A stretch of DNA of 64,000 nucleotides from Azospirillum griseum (GCF_003966125.1 NZ_RXMA01000001.1:333560-397559); one strand, 5' to 3'. Shown: positions 16,965 to 27,395, counted from the first letter of the stretch. Program-made: numbers and translations. Notes: generated from the letters alone by a model not told the origin.

Positions 16965-17609
16965 TCAGGCGAGAATCGCCTCGATCTGTCGGGTGACTTC
17001 GTCGATGTCGGCCATGCCGTCCACCGTCTTCAGAACCCCGCGCGCCTCATAGTAAGGCAGGATGGGCGCGGTCTGCTGGTGATACTGCCCCAGACGGGTC
17101 GTGACCGTTTCAGCGTTGTCGTCGGCCCGGCGCTTGAACTCCGTGCCACCGCAGGAATCGCACACGCCCTCGACCTTCGGCTTCTCGAAGCTGTCGTGAT
17201 AGCCCTTGCCGCATTTGGCGCAGGTGTAACGCCCCGTGACCCGCTCCACCAGGACGGCGTCGACGACGCGCATCTCGATAACGTGGTTCAGCTTCAGGCC
17301 CTTCTCGGCCAGCATGGCGTCCAGCGCCTCGGCCTGGGCGACCGTGCGCGGGAAGCCATCCAGGATGAAGCCGTTGGCGACGTCCGGCTTGGAAATGCGC
17401 TCACCGATGATCTCGACCATCAGGGCGTCGGGCATCAGTTTGCCCGCCGCCATGATCTCTTTCGCCTGCTGGCCCAGCGGACCACCTTCGGCCACCATCG
17501 CGCGGAGCATGTCGCCGGTGGACAGCTGGACAAGCCCCCGCGTGTCCTCCAACCGGCGCGCCTGCGTCCCCTTCCCGGCACCCGGCGGTCCGAGCAGTAT
17601 CAGGTTCAT
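16965..17609 (-). CDS. adk: adenylate kinase
   Basis: A 214-residue cytosolic enzyme that converts AMP and ATP to two ADP. The P-loop GPPGAGKGTQ is at 7-16, the AMP-binding stretch ends in GFPRT (about 84-88), and the LID carries a CxxC...CxxC zinc site (CAKCGKGY and CDSCGG), the long zinc-binding form. Its start overlaps the secY stop by 4 bases (ATGA), so it is translationally coupled to secY. Confidence 0.98.
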   Translation of the reverse strand: MNLILLGPPGAGKGTQARRLEDTRGLVQLSTGDMLRAMVAEGGPLGQQAKEIMAAGKLMPDALMVEIIGERISKPDVANGFILDGFPRTVAQAEALDAMLAEKGLKLNHVIEMRVVDAVLVERVTGRYTCAKCGKGYHDSFEKPKVEGVCDSCGGTEFKRRADDNAETVTTRLGQYHQQTAPILPYYEARGVLKTVDGMADIDEVTRQIEAILA

Positions 17610-18949
17610 TGCTTTCTCCCCCGGAGCTTTGATTTCTTGATCAGTCCCTCATACTGGTGGGCCAGCAGGTGGGAATGAATCTGAGCAACCGTGTCCATCG
17701 TCACGGTGACGACGATCAGCAGGCTGGTGCCGCCAAAATAGAACGGAACGGAGTGCTGGGAAATCAAGATTTCCGGCAAGAGACAAACCGTCACAAGGTA
17801 CGCCGATCCGATGACCGTCAGACGGGTCAAAACATAGTCGATGTGATCGGCGGTGGTCTTGCCAGGGCGGATGCCGGGGATGAAACCGCCATACTTGCGG
17901 AGATTGTCCGCCGTCTCACCCGGGTTGAACACGATGGCGGTGTAGAAGAAGCAGAAGAACACGATCATCGCCGCGTACATCGCCATGTACAACGGGGTGC
18001 CGTGCGCCAGATAACGCGACACCGTTTGCAGCCACTCCGGCCCCTCACCCCCGGCAAAGCCGACGGCGGTCAAGGGCAGCAGCAGCAGCGACGACGCAAA
18101 GATCGGCGGAATGACGCCCGCCGTGTTCAGCTTCAGCGGCAGGTGCGACGCCTCGCCGCCAAACACCCGGTTGCCAACCTGACGCTTGGGGTATTGGACC
18201 AGCAGGCGGCGTTGGGCGCGCTCCATGAACACGATGAAGAACACGACGCCAACCGCCATCACCAGCATGACGATGATGAAGATGGTCGACAACGCGCCCT
18301 GACGGCCGAGTTCCAGCGTGTTGACCAACGCGCGCGGCAGTTCCGCGACGATGCCGGCGAAGATGATGAGCGAGGTGCCGTTGCCGATCCCGCGCGCGGT
18401 GATCTGCTCGCCCAGCCACATCAGGAACATGGTCCCGCCCACCAGCGTGATGACGGTGGCGATGCGGAAGAACAGGCCGGGGTCGATGACCGCCGGGCCG
18501 GTGGATCCGCGCATGGCTTCCAGACCGACCGCCAAGCCGTAAGCCTGGACGGTGGCGAGAACGACCGTGCCGAATCGGGTGTATTGGTTCAGCTTCTTCC
18601 GACCGGCCTCGCCTTCCTTCTTCATCGCCTCCATCTGCGGCGACACGGCGCTCAAGAGCTGCACGATGATCGACGCCGAGATGTACGGCATGATGTTCAG
18701 GGCGAAGATGGTCATGCGGTGCAGCGCCCCACCCGCCAGCATGTCGAACATGCCGAGGATGCCGCTGCCCTGCTGCTTGAACACATCCTGCAGGATGTGC
18801 GGGTCGATGCCCGGAATCGGGATGTAGGTGCCCAGCCGGTAGACGATCAGGGCCGCCAAGGTGAACCAAATCCGCTGTTTCAGCTCGGTCGCCTTGGAAA
18901 ACGCCCCGAAATTGATGTTGGCGGCAAGCTGCTCGGCCGCTGATGCCAT
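17606..18949 (-). CDS. secY: preprotein translocase subunit SecY
   Basis: A 447-residue channel subunit of the Sec translocon with ten predicted membrane helices. Conserved marks include LGTYIPIPGID near the N-terminus, the plug/TM2 region with ALNIMPYISASIIVQLL, and the cytosolic loop FIPGIRPGKTTADHID used for ribosome and SecA docking. It lies downstream of rplO, separated by 137 bases holding two terminator-like hairpins, and is coupled to adk. Confidence 0.98.
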   Translation of the reverse strand: MASAAEQLAANINFGAFSKATELKQRIWFTLAALIVYRLGTYIPIPGIDPHILQDVFKQQGSGILGMFDMLAGGALHRMTIFALNIMPYISASIIVQLLSAVSPQMEAMKKEGEAGRKKLNQYTRFGTVVLATVQAYGLAVGLEAMRGSTGPAVIDPGLFFRIATVITLVGGTMFLMWLGEQITARGIGNGTSLIIFAGIVAELPRALVNTLELGRQGALSTIFIIVMLVMAVGVVFFIVFMERAQRRLLVQYPKRQVGNRVFGGEASHLPLKLNTAGVIPPIFASSLLLLPLTAVGFAGGEGPEWLQTVSRYLAHGTPLYMAMYAAMIVFFCFFYTAIVFNPGETADNLRKYGGFIPGIRPGKTTADHIDYVLTRLTVIGSAYLVTVCLLPEILISQHSVPFYFGGTSLLIVVTVTMDTVAQIHSHLLAHQYEGLIKKSKLRGRKQ

Positions 18950-18980
18950 GGTCCGATCCCTGTCCCGTAAGTGCGAGCCT

Positions 18981-19026
18981 AAAAGCGCGCATGGGGCGGT
19001 CCTGCTGGTGCAGGCCGCCCCATGCG
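18981..19026 (-). terminator. terminator-like hairpin in the rplO-secY gap (secY-proximal)
   Basis: The 12-bp stem CGCATGGGGCGG / CCGCCCCATGCG (18988-19026) is followed on the minus strand, after CGCGC-type bases, by TTTT (18981-18984). It lies 32 bases before the secY start, so it would lower read-through into secY-adk. Confidence 0.6.
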
Positions 19027-19047
19027 ACTACGCGTCTTGTAGTGCCG

Positions 19048-19077
19048 AAAACGGCGCCGCGCAAGCGCGACGCCGTT
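19048..19077 (-). terminator. terminator-like hairpin just after rplO
   Basis: AACGGCG (19050-19056) pairs with CGCCGTT (19071-19077), with a further CGCG stem inside. TTTTCGG follows on the minus strand. It begins 10 bases after the rplO stop. Confidence 0.65.
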
Positions 19078-19086
19078 CTGTCACTG

Positions 19087-19572
19087 TCACTCGGCGGCTT
19101 CGGCGGCGGGTTCGGTCAGCGTGACGCTGCCACCAGCCTTCTCAACCGCTTCAATGGCCGACTTCGAGGCACCCGCGACGGTGAAGGACACCTTCGCGGT
19201 CAGCTCGCCCTTGGCCAGCAGGCGGACGCCGTCCTTCTTCACCCGGCCGGTGATGCCAGCCGCGAACAGGGCGGCGGCATCCACGGTGTCACCGGCGTTG
19301 AGCTTGCCGGCGTCGATGGCCTTCTGGATGTGACCCAGATTCACCACCGAATATTCCTTGGCGAAAATGTTGCGGAAGCCGCGCTTCGGCAGACGGCGGT
19401 GCAGAGGCATCTGCCCGCCTTCGAAGCCGTTGATCGCCACACCGGTGCGCGAGGTTTGACCCTTCACGCCACGGCCAGCGGTCTTGCCCTTGCCGGAACC
19501 GATACCGCGACCAACGCGCATGCGCGCCTTGCGGGCACCGGCGTTGTCACGCAGGTCGTTGAGCTTCGTCAT
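19087..19572 (-). CDS. rplO: 50S ribosomal protein L15
   Basis: 161 residues; starts [15 protein letters not shown] and has the glycine-rich [17 protein letters not shown] and [16 protein letters not shown] motifs of L15, an early-assembly 23S rRNA binder. ATG 19572 lies 4 bases from the rpmD stop; the frame is open further upstream but only as the antisense-like shadow of rpmD. Last gene of the spc ribosomal cluster before the gap ahead of secY. Confidence 0.97.
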   Translation of the reverse strand: MTKLNDLRDNAGARKARMRVGRGIGSGKGKTAGRGVKGQTSRTGVAINGFEGGQMPLHRRLPKRGFRNIFAKEYSVVNLGHIQKAIDAGKLNAGDTVDAAALFAAGITGRVKKDGVRLLAKGELTAKVSFTVAGASKSAIEAVEKAGGSVTLTEPAAEAAE

Positions 19573-19576
19573 GGCA

Positions 19577-19768
19577 TCAGCCCTCGTTCTCGACGCGGAC
19601 CAAGTGCGCGACCTTGGCAATCATGCCCCGCACAGCCGGAGTGTCCTCCAGTTCGCGGGTCCGGTTCAGCTTGTTCAGGCCCAGGCCGACCAGCGTTTCG
19701 CGCTGATCGTGCTTACGCCCGATCGGGCTGCCGGTCTGGGTCACGACGACGGTCTTCTTCTCGGACAT
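19577..19768 (-). CDS. rpmD: 50S ribosomal protein L30
   Basis: 63 residues, the full family length. [21 protein letters not shown] is shortened here to its key part [14 protein letters not shown], the L30 signature, with [17 protein letters not shown] after it. Sits between rpsE (3 bases) and rplO (4 bases) in the conserved spc order. Confidence 0.97.
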   Translation of the reverse strand: MSEKKTVVVTQTGSPIGRKHDQRETLVGLGLNKLNRTRELEDTPAVRGMIAKVAHLVRVENEG

Positions 19769-19771
19769 GGC

Positions 19772-20341
19772 TTAGGCCTCCTGTCCAGCGCCGGCCTCAC
19801 GACGGCCGAGGATGTCGCTCACACGACGACCACGACGCGCCGCGACCGAACGCGGGCTGGTAGCTTGGGCCAGGGCGTCGAAGGTCGCCTTGATCATGTT
19901 GTGCGGGTTCGAGGTGCCGATCGACTTGGTCACGACGTCCTGGACGCCGAGAGCCTCGAAGATTGCGCGCATCGGACCACCGGCGATGATGCCGGTACCG
20001 GCCGGGGCCGCACGGAGAACGACGCGACCAGCACCGAAGTGACCGTTCGAATCGTGGTGCAACGTGCGGCCTTCGCGCAGCGGAACGCGGATCATGCCGC
20101 GCTTGGCCTGATCGGTCGCCTTGCGGATCGCTTCCGGCACTTCACGGGCCTTGCCCGATCCGACGCCGACGCGGCCCTTGCCGTCGCCAACAACGACCAG
20201 AGCGGCGAAGCCGAAGCGACGACCACCCTTGACCACCTTGGCAACGCGGTTGATGCCAACGAGCTTTTCAATCAGCTCGCTTTCTTCCCGCTCGCGCGGC
20301 TGCCGGTCGCGGTTGTCCCGACCGCCTTGTTCACGTGCCAT
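19772..20341 (-). CDS. rpsE: 30S ribosomal protein S5
   Basis: 189 residues. The double-stranded-RNA-binding N-domain has [20 protein letters not shown] and [18 protein letters not shown], the S5 signature. The C-domain has [20 protein letters not shown]5 sits at the mRNA entry and decoding fidelity site. The N-terminus carries an extra charged stretch ([19 protein letters not shown]), common in alphaproteobacteria. Confidence 0.98.
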   Translation of the reverse strand: MAREQGGRDNRDRQPREREESELIEKLVGINRVAKVVKGGRRFGFAALVVVGDGKGRVGVGSGKAREVPEAIRKATDQAKRGMIRVPLREGRTLHHDSNGHFGAGRVVLRAAPAGTGIIAGGPMRAIFEALGVQDVVTKSIGTSNPHNMIKATFDALAQATSPRSVAARRGRRVSDILGRREAGAGQEA

Positions 20342-20353
20342 TTCCGGGCCTCC

Positions 20354-20716
20354 TTAGAACGACAGCCCGCCCTCGCGGGCGGCGTCGGCCAGGGCCTTCA
20401 CCCGGCCATGGTAGATGTAGCCGCCGCGATCGAACACGACCTCGGAGACGCCAGCCGCCTTCGCACGTTCGGCGATCAGGCCGCCAACGCGCTTGGCCGC
20501 ATCGACGTTGCCGCCGTGCTTGAGCTGCTCGCGCAGCTCCTTCTCGACCGTCGACGCCGCAGCAAGGGTCTTGCCGTTGGCGTCGTCGATGATCTGGGCG
20601 TAGATGTGCAGATTCGACCGGAAGACGGAGAGGCGAACACGCCCGCCGGCCTTCTTGGCAATCTGCGCGCGAACGCGCTGCTTGCGACGCTCGTTGAGTT
20701 GCTTGGGCTTCAGCAT
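20354..20716 (-). CDS. rplR: 50S ribosomal protein L18
   Basis: 120 residues; [20 protein letters not shown] and [25 protein letters not shown] are shortened to their key marks [12 protein letters not shown] and [15 protein letters not shown]18 binds 5S rRNA in the central protuberance. Placed 5 bases after rplF in the spc order. Confidence 0.98.
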   Translation of the reverse strand: MLKPKQLNERRKQRVRAQIAKKAGGRVRLSVFRSNLHIYAQIIDDANGKTLAAASTVEKELREQLKHGGNVDAAKRVGGLIAERAKAAGVSEVVFDRGGYIYHGRVKALADAAREGGLSF

Positions 20717-20721
20717 GGCGG

Positions 20722-21255
20722 TTACTTCTTCTTACCTTCCTTGCGCAGGACGGTTTCGGTCTCGTACTTGATGCCCTTGCCCTTGTAAGGCTCCGGCTTC
20801 TTCCAACCACGGATTTCCGCGGCGACTTGACCGACCTTGTGCTTGTCGTACCCCGACACCGAGATCGAGGTCGGCTTGTCGCACTTGATGTTGATGCCTT
20901 CCGGAATCGGATACTTCACATCGTGCGAGAAGCCGAGCTGCATGACCAGCTCCTTCCCCTGCACCGCCGCACGATAACCAACGCCGTTGATTTCGAGGTT
21001 GATCGTGTAACCGGTGCTGACGCCCGTGACCATGTTGTTGATCAACGTGCGCGAGGTCGCCCACATGGTGCGGGCGCGCTTGCTGTCGTTTGCCGGCTTC
21101 ACCACGACCTTGCCGTCTTCCAGCGAGGCCGTGATGTCGTCGATCAGGGTCAGGCTGAGGGACCCCAGCTTGCCCTTGGCCGTCACCAGCTGGCCGTTGA
21201 CGTTCACGTCAACACCAGCCGGGACCGGCACAGGATGTTTGCCAATGCGCGACAT
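20722..21255 (-). CDS. rplF: 50S ribosomal protein L6
   Basis: 177 residues with two L6 repeats. It starts [15 protein letters not shown]. The C-terminal signature [20 protein letters not shown] is present from PEPYKGKGI onward. L6 supports the factor-binding region of the large subunit. 12 bases from rpsH. Confidence 0.98.
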   Translation of the reverse strand: MSRIGKHPVPVPAGVDVNVNGQLVTAKGKLGSLSLTLIDDITASLEDGKVVVKPANDSKRARTMWATSRTLINNMVTGVSTGYTINLEINGVGYRAAVQGKELVMQLGFSHDVKYPIPEGINIKCDKPTSISVSGYDKHKVGQVAAEIRGWKKPEPYKGKGIKYETETVLRKEGKKK

Positions 21256-21267
21256 CGCGAATCCCCC

Positions 21268-21666
21268 TTAGAACACGCGGCAGAGGACTTCGCCGCCGAC
21301 ATTGGCAGCGCGGGCCTCGTTGTCCGACATCACGCCACGCGGAGTCGAAAGGATCGACAGGCCCAGCCCGTTGAACACGCGGGGCAGGTCCGAGATCTTC
21401 GAATAGACGCGGCGGCCGGGCTTCGACACACGGGCGATCTGCTTAATCACAGGTTCGCCTTCGTGGTACTTCAGCTCGATCTTCAGGTTCTTCACGCCAG
21501 GGCGCAGGGTCTCTTCCGAGTACCCGCGAATGAACCCTTCGCGCTTCAGGACTTCCAGAACATTGGCGCGCAGCTTGGACGCCGGGCTAACCACAACAGA
21601 CATGCGAGCGTGCTGACCGTTGCGGATGCGGGTCAGCATATCGCCGAGCGGATCGCTCAAAGACAT
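21268..21666 (-). CDS. rpsH: 30S ribosomal protein S8
   Basis: 132 residues; starts [17 protein letters not shown] and ends with the S8 signature [14 protein letters not shown]...[10 protein letters not shown]8 binds the central domain of 16S rRNA and in E. coli represses the spc operon at the rplE region; whether that control exists here cannot be seen. Confidence 0.98.
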   Translation of the reverse strand: MSLSDPLGDMLTRIRNGQHARMSVVVSPASKLRANVLEVLKREGFIRGYSEETLRPGVKNLKIELKYHEGEPVIKQIARVSKPGRRVYSKISDLPRVFNGLGLSILSTPRGVMSDNEARAANVGGEVLCRVF

Positions 21667-21678
21667 CGTCAGCCCCCC

Positions 21679-21984
21679 TTACCAGCTCGACTTCGTCATG
21701 CCCGGAATCTGGCCGGTCGAGGCCAGTTCACGGAGCATCACACGACACAGCTTGAACTTCCGGTAGAACGCCCGGGGACGCCCGGTCAGTTCGCAGCGGT
21801 TGCGCACGCGAGTCTTGGAGGAATTGCGGGGCAGTTCGGCCAGCTTCAAGCGGGCGGCGAATTGCTCCTCGGGAGGAAGCGAACGGTCGCTGGCGATGGC
21901 CTTCAGCTTGGCACGCTTGTTGGCGTACTGCTTGGCCAGCTGGGCGCGACGCTTGTTCTTTTCGATGGAACTGGTCTTAGCCAT
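21679..21984 (-). CDS. rpsN: 30S ribosomal protein S14 (zinc-free long form)
   Basis: 101 residues, the long C-minus form lacking the CxxC zinc ribbon. [20 protein letters not shown] and the closing [11 protein letters not shown] are diagnostic. S14 is a late-binding protein of the 30S head. Confidence 0.98.
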   Translation of the reverse strand: MAKTSSIEKNKRRAQLAKQYANKRAKLKAIASDRSLPPEEQFAARLKLAELPRNSSKTRVRNRCELTGRPRAFYRKFKLCRVMLRELASTGQIPGMTKSSW

Positions 21985-21999
21985 GGTCGTGCTCCAGCC

Positions 22000-22542
22000 T
22001 CAGCTCACGAACGGCATGTCGAAACCCTTCAGGAGAGCTTTCGCTTCCTTGTCGGTTTTCGCCGAGGTGACGATGATGATGTCCATCCCGCGGATTTGAT
22101 CGATCTTGTCGTAATCGATTTCCGGGAAAATGATCTGCTCCTTGACGCCCATGGCATAGTTGCCACGGCCGTCAAAGCTGTTGCCCGGGATGCCACGGAA
22201 GTCACGGACGCGCGGCAGAGCAATCGTCACCAGGCGGTCGAGGAATTCGTACATCCGATCACGGCGCAGCGTGACCTTGCAGCCGATCGCCATGCCTTCG
22301 CGCAGCTTGAACTGGGCGATCGACTTGCGCGAACGGGTCACAACCGGCTTTTGCCCGGTGATGGCGGTCAGTTCGGCAACGGCGAGCTGGATCTTCTTGG
22401 AGTCGGCGACGGCTTCGCCCACACCCATGTTGATGACGATCTTCTCAAGGCGCGGAACTTCGAGATCGTTCGAGTAGTTGAACTCGGACTTCAGCGAAGC
22501 GCGGATCTTGGAGTCGTAAACGTCTTTCAGACGTGCGGTCAT
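22000..22542 (-). CDS. rplE: 50S ribosomal protein L5
   Basis: 180 residues from ATG 22542 ([17 protein letters not shown]). Conserved [16 protein letters not shown] and [17 protein letters not shown] are present. L5 contacts 5S rRNA and the P-site tRNA. The open frame to 22707 is only the shadow of rplX, and the start lies 11 bases from the rplX stop. Confidence 0.98.
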   Translation of the reverse strand: MTARLKDVYDSKIRASLKSEFNYSNDLEVPRLEKIVINMGVGEAVADSKKIQLAVAELTAITGQKPVVTRSRKSIAQFKLREGMAIGCKVTLRRDRMYEFLDRLVTIALPRVRDFRGIPGNSFDGRGNYAMGVKEQIIFPEIDYDKIDQIRGMDIIIVTSAKTDKEAKALLKGFDMPFVS

Positions 22543-22552
22543 GCCCCGGCCC

Positions 22553-22870
22553 TCACAGGTCAATGACTTCGCCGGACCGCTTGGCGACACGCACCTTGCG
22601 GCCATCCTCCAGAATCTTGAAACCGACGCGGGTCGGCTTCCCATCCTTCGGATCGATGTGAGCGAGGTTCGATGCCTGGATCGGCGCTTCGAACTCGACA
22701 ATGCCACCCTGCGTCGTCTGGGTGGAACGCTGGTGCTTCTTCACCAGATTCACACCCTGCACGACGACACGGCCCTCCTTGGGGAGGACCTTGATGACTT
22801 CGCCGGTCTTGCCCTTGTCACGGCCGGTCAGAACGACGACCTTGTCCTTGGTCTTGATCTTCGCGGCCAT
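22553..22870 (-). CDS. rplX: 50S ribosomal protein L24
   Basis: 105 residues from ATG 22870 ([20 protein letters not shown]), with the KOW motif in [19 protein letters not shown]24 is an assembly initiator. Its ATG shares one base with the rplN stop (TGATG) and is preceded by GGAGGTG, so the two genes are translationally coupled. Confidence 0.97.
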   Translation of the reverse strand: MAAKIKTKDKVVVLTGRDKGKTGEVIKVLPKEGRVVVQGVNLVKKHQRSTQTTQGGIVEFEAPIQASNLAHIDPKDGKPTRVGFKILEDGRKVRVAKRSGEVIDL

Positions 22871-23238
22871 CACAGCACCTCCGGCGCCAGCGAGATGATC
22901 TTCATGAACTTCTTGCCGCGCAGCTCACGAGTGACCGGCCCGAAGATACGGGTGCCGATCGGCTCGCCTTGCTTGTTGATCAGCACGGCAGCGTTGCGGT
23001 CGAAACGGATCGCCGATCCGTCCTCCCGACGCAGTTCCTTCGCGGTGCGGACGATGACGGCACGATGCACGTCGCCCTTCTTGACGCGCCCCTTGGGAAT
23101 GGCTTCCTTGACCGAAACGACGATGACGTCGCCGACCGTGGCCACCTTCCGCTTGGAACCGCCAAGCACTTTGATGCACTGCACCCGGCGCGCCCCGCTG
23201 TTGTCGGCGACTTCCAGGTTGGTTTGCATCTGGATCAT
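22870..23238 (-). CDS. rplN: 50S ribosomal protein L14
   Basis: 122 residues, starting [37 protein letters not shown] is the L14 signature region. L14 forms an intersubunit bridge and is the docking site of the silencing factor RsfS. Confidence 0.98.
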   Translation of the reverse strand: MIQMQTNLEVADNSGARRVQCIKVLGGSKRKVATVGDVIVVSVKEAIPKGRVKKGDVHRAVIVRTAKELRREDGSAIRFDRNAAVLINKQGEPIGTRIFGPVTRELRGKKFMKIISLAPEVL

Positions 23239-23258
23239 GGTTTACGACCTTTCGGTTG

Positions 23259-23513
23259 TCACGCGGCGCCGGTATCGGCGACCGCCTCAGTCACGACCGT
23301 CCAACGCTTGCGCTTGGAGATCGGACGGCATTCGATGATCGAAACCGTATCGCCGACCTTGAACTGGTTGCCCTCGTCGTGGGCGGCGTACTTCTTCGAC
23401 TGGCGAATGAACTTCTTGTACACGGGGTGCATGACGCGGCGTTCGACGAGAACCGTAACGGTCTTGTCGCCCTTGTCGCTGACCACCGTGCCCTGCATAA
23501 CGCGGCGAGGCAT
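23259..23513 (-). CDS. rpsQ: 30S ribosomal protein S17
   Basis: 84 residues from ATG 23513 ([19 protein letters not shown]), the normal family start. [18 protein letters not shown] is the S17 signature. It is a primary 16S rRNA binder. The upstream extension to 23552 lacks family similarity. Confidence 0.97.
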   Translation of the reverse strand: MPRRVMQGTVVSDKGDKTVTVLVERRVMHPVYKKFIRQSKKYAAHDEGNQFKVGDTVSIIECRPISKRKRWTVVTEAVADTGAA

Positions 23514-23523
23514 GAGAATCCCC

Positions 23524-23730
23524 TTACTTGCCGGCTTCGGCGGAGCGGGCACGCTCGCCGATGATGGTCTTGATGCGGGCGATGTCGCGACGCACCACGT
23601 TCACCCGCGCGGTGTTTTCCAGCTGGCCGGAGGCCTTCTGGAAACGCAGGTTGAACTGTTCCTTCTTGAGCTGGATGAGCTGCTCCTGCAGCTCATCGGC
23701 GCTCTTGCTCCGAATGTCTACGGCTTTCAT
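23524..23730 (-). CDS. rpmC: 50S ribosomal protein L29
   Basis: 68 residues: two helices with [20 protein letters not shown] and [13 protein letters not shown]29 lies at the polypeptide exit beside L23, where trigger factor and SRP dock. Its start overlaps the rplP stop by 4 bases. Confidence 0.97.
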   Translation of the reverse strand: MKAVDIRSKSADELQEQLIQLKKEQFNLRFQKASGQLENTARVNVVRRDIARIKTIIGERARSAEAGK

Positions 23731-24158
23731 GCCGCACCCTCCTCGACACCGCCGAGGCGGGTCACAAGCTTAACCTTGATCGGCAGCTTCGCAGCGGCCA
23801 AAGCGAAGGCGGTTTTTGCCACATCTGCGGGCACGCCGTCCAGCTCAAACAGGATGCGACCCGGCTTAACGCGCGCAGCCCAGTATTCCGGCGAACCCTT
23901 ACCGGAACCCATGCGGACTTCGGCGGGCTTCGTCGAGACCGGCAGATCCGGGAACACCCGGATCCAGACGCGGCCCTGACGCTTCATCGCGCGGGTGATC
24001 GCGCGGCGGGCCGCTTCGATCTGACGGGCGGTGATGCGCTCCGGCTCCAGAGCCTTCAGGCCGTAGGCACCGAAGTTCAGGTCGGTGCCGCCCTTGGCGT
24101 TGCCGTGAATGCGGCCCTTGTGGGCCTTGCGGAATTTCGTGCGCTTGGGAGAAAGCAT
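23727..24158 (-). CDS. rplP: 50S ribosomal protein L16
   Basis: 143 residues; [19 protein letters not shown] opens the protein and [20 protein letters not shown] is the L16 signature (key part [11 protein letters not shown]). L16 sits near the A-site elbow. 12 bases from rpsC. Confidence 0.98.
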   Translation of the reverse strand: MLSPKRTKFRKAHKGRIHGNAKGGTDLNFGAYGLKALEPERITARQIEAARRAITRAMKRQGRVWIRVFPDLPVSTKPAEVRMGSGKGSPEYWAARVKPGRILFELDGVPADVAKTAFALAAAKLPIKVKLVTRLGGVEEGAA

Positions 24159-24170
24159 CGCTCGGCCCCT

Positions 24171-24920
24171 TTACTCGCGGTCGGAGCGCTCGGAGCGCTC
24201 GCGACGGTCACGGCGCTCGTGGCGCTCGCGACGCGGCTCACCATCGGTGGGCACGACTTCCGAACCCATGCGCTTGTCCTGCGCCATCGGATCGTGAGCC
24301 ATGACCTCGCCCTTGAACACCCACACCTTGACACCGCAGGTGCCGTAGGTGGTCTTGGCGGTGCCGATGCCGTAATCAATGTCGGCACGCAGGGTGTGCA
24401 GCGGCACGCGACCTTCGCGATACCACTCCATGCGGGCGATTTCCGCCCCGCCCAGACGGCCGGAGCAGTTGATCCGGATGCCCTGAGCGCCCAGACGCAT
24501 GGCCGACTGGACGGCCCGCTTCATGGCGCGGCGGAACGCCACTCGGCGCTCCAGCTGGCTGGCGATGTTCTCGGCGATCAGACGGGCGTCGATTTCCGGC
24601 TTGCGGATTTCGACGATGTTCAGGCTGACCTCGCTGCCGGTCATCTTCGACAGCTCAAGACGCAGCTTCTCGATGTCCGCGCCCTTCTTGCCGATCACCA
24701 CACCCGGACGGGCCGAGTGGATGGTGATGCGGGCCTTCTTGGCCGGACGCTCGATCACGACGCGCGACACACCGGCCTGTTGCAGGCGGCCCTGGAGGTA
24801 GCCGCGCAGCTTCAGGTCTTGGTGCAGGAGGTTGGCGTAGTCGCGCTTGGCGAACCAACGGCTGTCCCAGGTCCGATTGATGCCGAGACGCAGCCCAATC
24901 GGGTTGATTTTCTGACCCAT
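24171..24920 (-). CDS. rpsC: 30S ribosomal protein S3
   Basis: 249 residues from ATG 24920 ([14 protein letters not shown]). The KH domain has [17 protein letters not shown], and the C-domain has [21 protein letters not shown]3 lines the mRNA entry tunnel and helps unwinding. The last 30 residues are an unusual Arg/Glu/Asp-rich tail ([18 protein letters not shown]) longer than in E. coli. Confidence 0.98.
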   Translation of the reverse strand: MGQKINPIGLRLGINRTWDSRWFAKRDYANLLHQDLKLRGYLQGRLQQAGVSRVVIERPAKKARITIHSARPGVVIGKKGADIEKLRLELSKMTGSEVSLNIVEIRKPEIDARLIAENIASQLERRVAFRRAMKRAVQSAMRLGAQGIRINCSGRLGGAEIARMEWYREGRVPLHTLRADIDYGIGTAKTTYGTCGVKVWVFKGEVMAHDPMAQDKRMGSEVVPTDGEPRRERHERRDRRERSERSDRE

Positions 24921-24921
24921 C

Positions 24922-25317
24922 TTACTCGGCCCCTTCGGCAACAGCAGCGTCGCGTTCGCGAACGATGATCGTCAGGTTGCTGAACAGCTTTTCAACCCGG
25001 GCGCCGCGACCGCGGGCACGAGCGTGGAAGCGCTTCATCACCAGAGCGCGACCAACGGTCGCCGACGACACGTACAGACGGTCGACGTCGAGCTGGTGGT
25101 TGTTCTCGGCGTTCGCGATCGCCGCCTGCAGGACCTTCTTCACCTCGCCGGCGATGCGGCGCTTGGAGAAGGTCAGCTCGGCGACGGCGCGGCTGGCGTC
25201 CATGTTCCGGATCAGCTGGGCGACGAGGTTGAGCTTGCGCGGGCTGGTGCGGATCATCGGATTGCGGGCCAGGGCCTCGTTCTCCGCGACCCGGCTGGGG
25301 TTGGCAGACTTGCCCAT
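24922..25317 (-). CDS. rplV: 50S ribosomal protein L22
   Basis: 131 residues; [19 protein letters not shown] and the signature [16 protein letters not shown] are present, with the long beta hairpin that reaches into the exit tunnel (macrolide-resistance site in other species). One base separates it from rpsC. Confidence 0.97.
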   Translation of the reverse strand: MGKSANPSRVAENEALARNPMIRTSPRKLNLVAQLIRNMDASRAVAELTFSKRRIAGEVKKVLQAAIANAENNHQLDVDRLYVSSATVGRALVMKRFHARARGRGARVEKLFSNLTIIVRERDAAVAEGAE

Positions 25318-25320
25318 GGC

Positions 25321-25599
25321 TTACTTCCTCTTCGCCTTCTTGTCCGCCGCGTGACCGTAGAAGGTGCGCGTCGGAGCGAACTCGCCGAACTTGTGACCGA
25401 TCATGTGCTCGGTGACGAGAACCGGCAGGAACTTGTGGCCGTTGTAGACGCCGAACGTCAGACCCACGAACTGCGGCAGGATGGTCGAGCGACGCGACCA
25501 GATCTTGATGATCTCGTTGCGACCCGAAGCCCGGCTCTTGTCCGCCTTCTTGAGCAGATAGCCGTCGACGAACGGGCCTTTCCAAACGGAGCGTGCCAT
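25321..25599 (-). CDS. rpsS: 30S ribosomal protein S19
   Basis: 92 residues, [19 protein letters not shown] at the start and [20 protein letters not shown] near the end (key part [11 protein letters not shown]). S19 forms the 30S head with S13. Confidence 0.98.
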   Translation of the reverse strand: MARSVWKGPFVDGYLLKKADKSRASGRNEIIKIWSRRSTILPQFVGLTFGVYNGHKFLPVLVTEHMIGHKFGEFAPTRTFYGHAADKKAKRK

Positions 25600-25611
25600 C
25601 GTTCGACCTCC

Positions 25612-26439
25612 TTACTTCGAATGACGGCGGCGCAGGATCAGGCCATCCGTCTTCTTGTTGTGACGCGTCTTCTTGCCCTTGGTCGGCTTGCCCCACGGCG
25701 TGACCGGATGACGGCCCCCCGAGGTGCGACCCTCACCACCACCGTGCGGGTGGTCGATCGGGTTCATGGCCACACCGCGCACCGACGGACGAACGCCAAG
25801 CCAACGCTTGCGACCGGCCTTGCCGAGGTTGGTGTTCATCTGGTCCGGGTTCGACACCGCACCGATCGTCGCCATGCACTCGCCACGCACCACGCGCAGC
25901 TCGCCCGAGGGGAGCTTGAGCTGGGCGTAGCCGCCGTCACGGCCGACGAGCTGGAGATAGGTGCCGGCCGAACGGGCGACCTGACCACCCTTGCCAGCCT
26001 TCAGCTCGACGTTGTGCACGACCGAACCGACCGGGATGGAGCGCAGCGGCATCGCGTTGCCGGGCTTCACGTCGACCTTTTCGCCGGACACGACCGTGTC
26101 GCCAACCTTCAGGCGCTGCGGCGCCAGGATGTAGGACAGGGTCCCATCCTGGTACTTGATGAGCGCGATAAAGGCCGTGCGGTTCGGATCGTATTCCAGC
26201 CGTTCAACAACGGCGGGAACGTCGAACTTGCGGCGCTTGAAGTCCACCAGACGGTAGACGCGCTTGTGGCCACCACCAATCCGGCGCGCGGTGATGCGAC
26301 CGGTGTTGTTGCGACCGCCGGACTTGGTCAGACCCTCAGTGAGGGACTTGACCGGCTTGCCCTTCCACAGCTCCGAGCGGTCAACGATGACCAGCTGGCG
26401 GAGCGACGGGGTAATCGGGCGATATTGCTTCAGAGCCAT
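25612..26439 (-). CDS. rplB: 50S ribosomal protein L2
   Basis: 275 residues; [20 protein letters not shown] near residue 45 and the essential region [20 protein letters not shown] near 220-240, whose histidine is linked to peptidyl-transferase assembly. The most conserved large-subunit protein; full length. Confidence 0.99.
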   Translation of the reverse strand: MALKQYRPITPSLRQLVIVDRSELWKGKPVKSLTEGLTKSGGRNNTGRITARRIGGGHKRVYRLVDFKRRKFDVPAVVERLEYDPNRTAFIALIKYQDGTLSYILAPQRLKVGDTVVSGEKVDVKPGNAMPLRSIPVGSVVHNVELKAGKGGQVARSAGTYLQLVGRDGGYAQLKLPSGELRVVRGECMATIGAVSNPDQMNTNLGKAGRKRWLGVRPSVRGVAMNPIDHPHGGGEGRTSGGRHPVTPWGKPTKGKKTRHNKKTDGLILRRRHSK

Positions 26440-26455
26440 CGGATCACACTCCCGC

Positions 26456-26773
26456 TCAGATGCCCGTGGTCACGTCGATCTTGTTGCCCTCGGCGAGGGT
26501 AACAACGGCCTTCTTGACGTCCGACCGACGACCAACGATGCCACGGAACCGCTTGGTCTTGCCCTTGGAAATCAGGGTGTTGACGGCAGTCACCTTGACG
26601 TTGAAGAGACCTTCAACGGCGGCCTTGATCTCCGGCTTCGTAGCCGAGAGGGGCACCCGGAAGACAACCTGGTTGTGTTCCGACACCATCGTCGACTTCT
26701 CGGTGATGACGGGAGCGAGGATCAGGTCGTACATCCGCTCCTGAGTCACCGAAGGTTTCGACTGCTTGCTCAT
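26456..26773 (-). CDS. rplW: 50S ribosomal protein L23
   Basis: 105 residues; [19 protein letters not shown] and [20 protein letters not shown] are the L23 marks. It docks trigger factor and SRP at the exit site. The start overlaps the rplD stop by 4 bases. Confidence 0.98.
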   Translation of the reverse strand: MSKQSKPSVTQERMYDLILAPVITEKSTMVSEHNQVVFRVPLSATKPEIKAAVEGLFNVKVTAVNTLISKGKTKRFRGIVGRRSDVKKAVVTLAEGNKIDVTTGI

Positions 26774-27390
26774 TTCAGGCGAGCCTCCAGTTGCTCAACC
26801 GCGTTGCGGGTCAGGACCAGCGTGTCGCGGCGGAGAATGTCGTAGACGTTGGCACCCTGTTCGGGCAGCACGTCGATCAGCGGGATGTTGCGCGAGGCCT
26901 TGAAGAAGTTCTCGTTCAGGTTCGCGCCATCGATGATCAGAGCCGAGGTCAGGCCCAGGCCAGCCAAGCGGGCGGCCAGTTCCTTGGTCTTGTGGCTCTC
27001 AGCGGCGGCGGCGTCCAGAACGACCAGCTTGCCTTCGGCCAGCTTGGCCGACAGCGCGGTCTTCAGGGCCAGCTTGCGGACCTTCTTGGTCAGGTCATGC
27101 TCGTGCGAACGAACGACCGGACCGAAAATGGTCGCACCACCACGGAACTGCGGCGAGCGGATCGAACCCTGACGGGCGCGGCCGGTGCCCTTCTGCCCGT
27201 AGGGCTTCTTGGTGGTGCCGCTGATCTCGCTGATGCCCTTGGTCTTGTGGTTGCCCGACCGACGCTTGGCGAGCTGCCAGTTGACCATGCGCGCCAGCAG
27301 ATCGCTGCGGGTGGGCAGGCCGAACACGGCGTCCGACAGTTCGATCTCGCCAACGGCTTCGTTGTTGAGGTTCTTGATCGTGGCCTTCAT
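26770..27390 (-). CDS. rplD: 50S ribosomal protein L4
   Basis: 206 residues from ATG 27390 ([16 protein letters not shown]), preceded by AGGAG; a GTG at 27399 is a weaker alternative. [20 protein letters not shown] is the tunnel-loop signature. In E. coli L4 represses the S10 operon through its leader, which makes the hairpin in the rpsJ leader here of interest. Confidence 0.98.
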   Translation of the reverse strand: MKATIKNLNNEAVGEIELSDAVFGLPTRSDLLARMVNWQLAKRRSGNHKTKGISEISGTTKKPYGQKGTGRARQGSIRSPQFRGGATIFGPVVRSHEHDLTKKVRKLALKTALSAKLAEGKLVVLDAAAAESHKTKELAARLAGLGLTSALIIDGANLNENFFKASRNIPLIDVLPEQGANVYDILRRDTLVLTRNAVEQLEARLK

Positions 27391-27395
27391 GGCGC

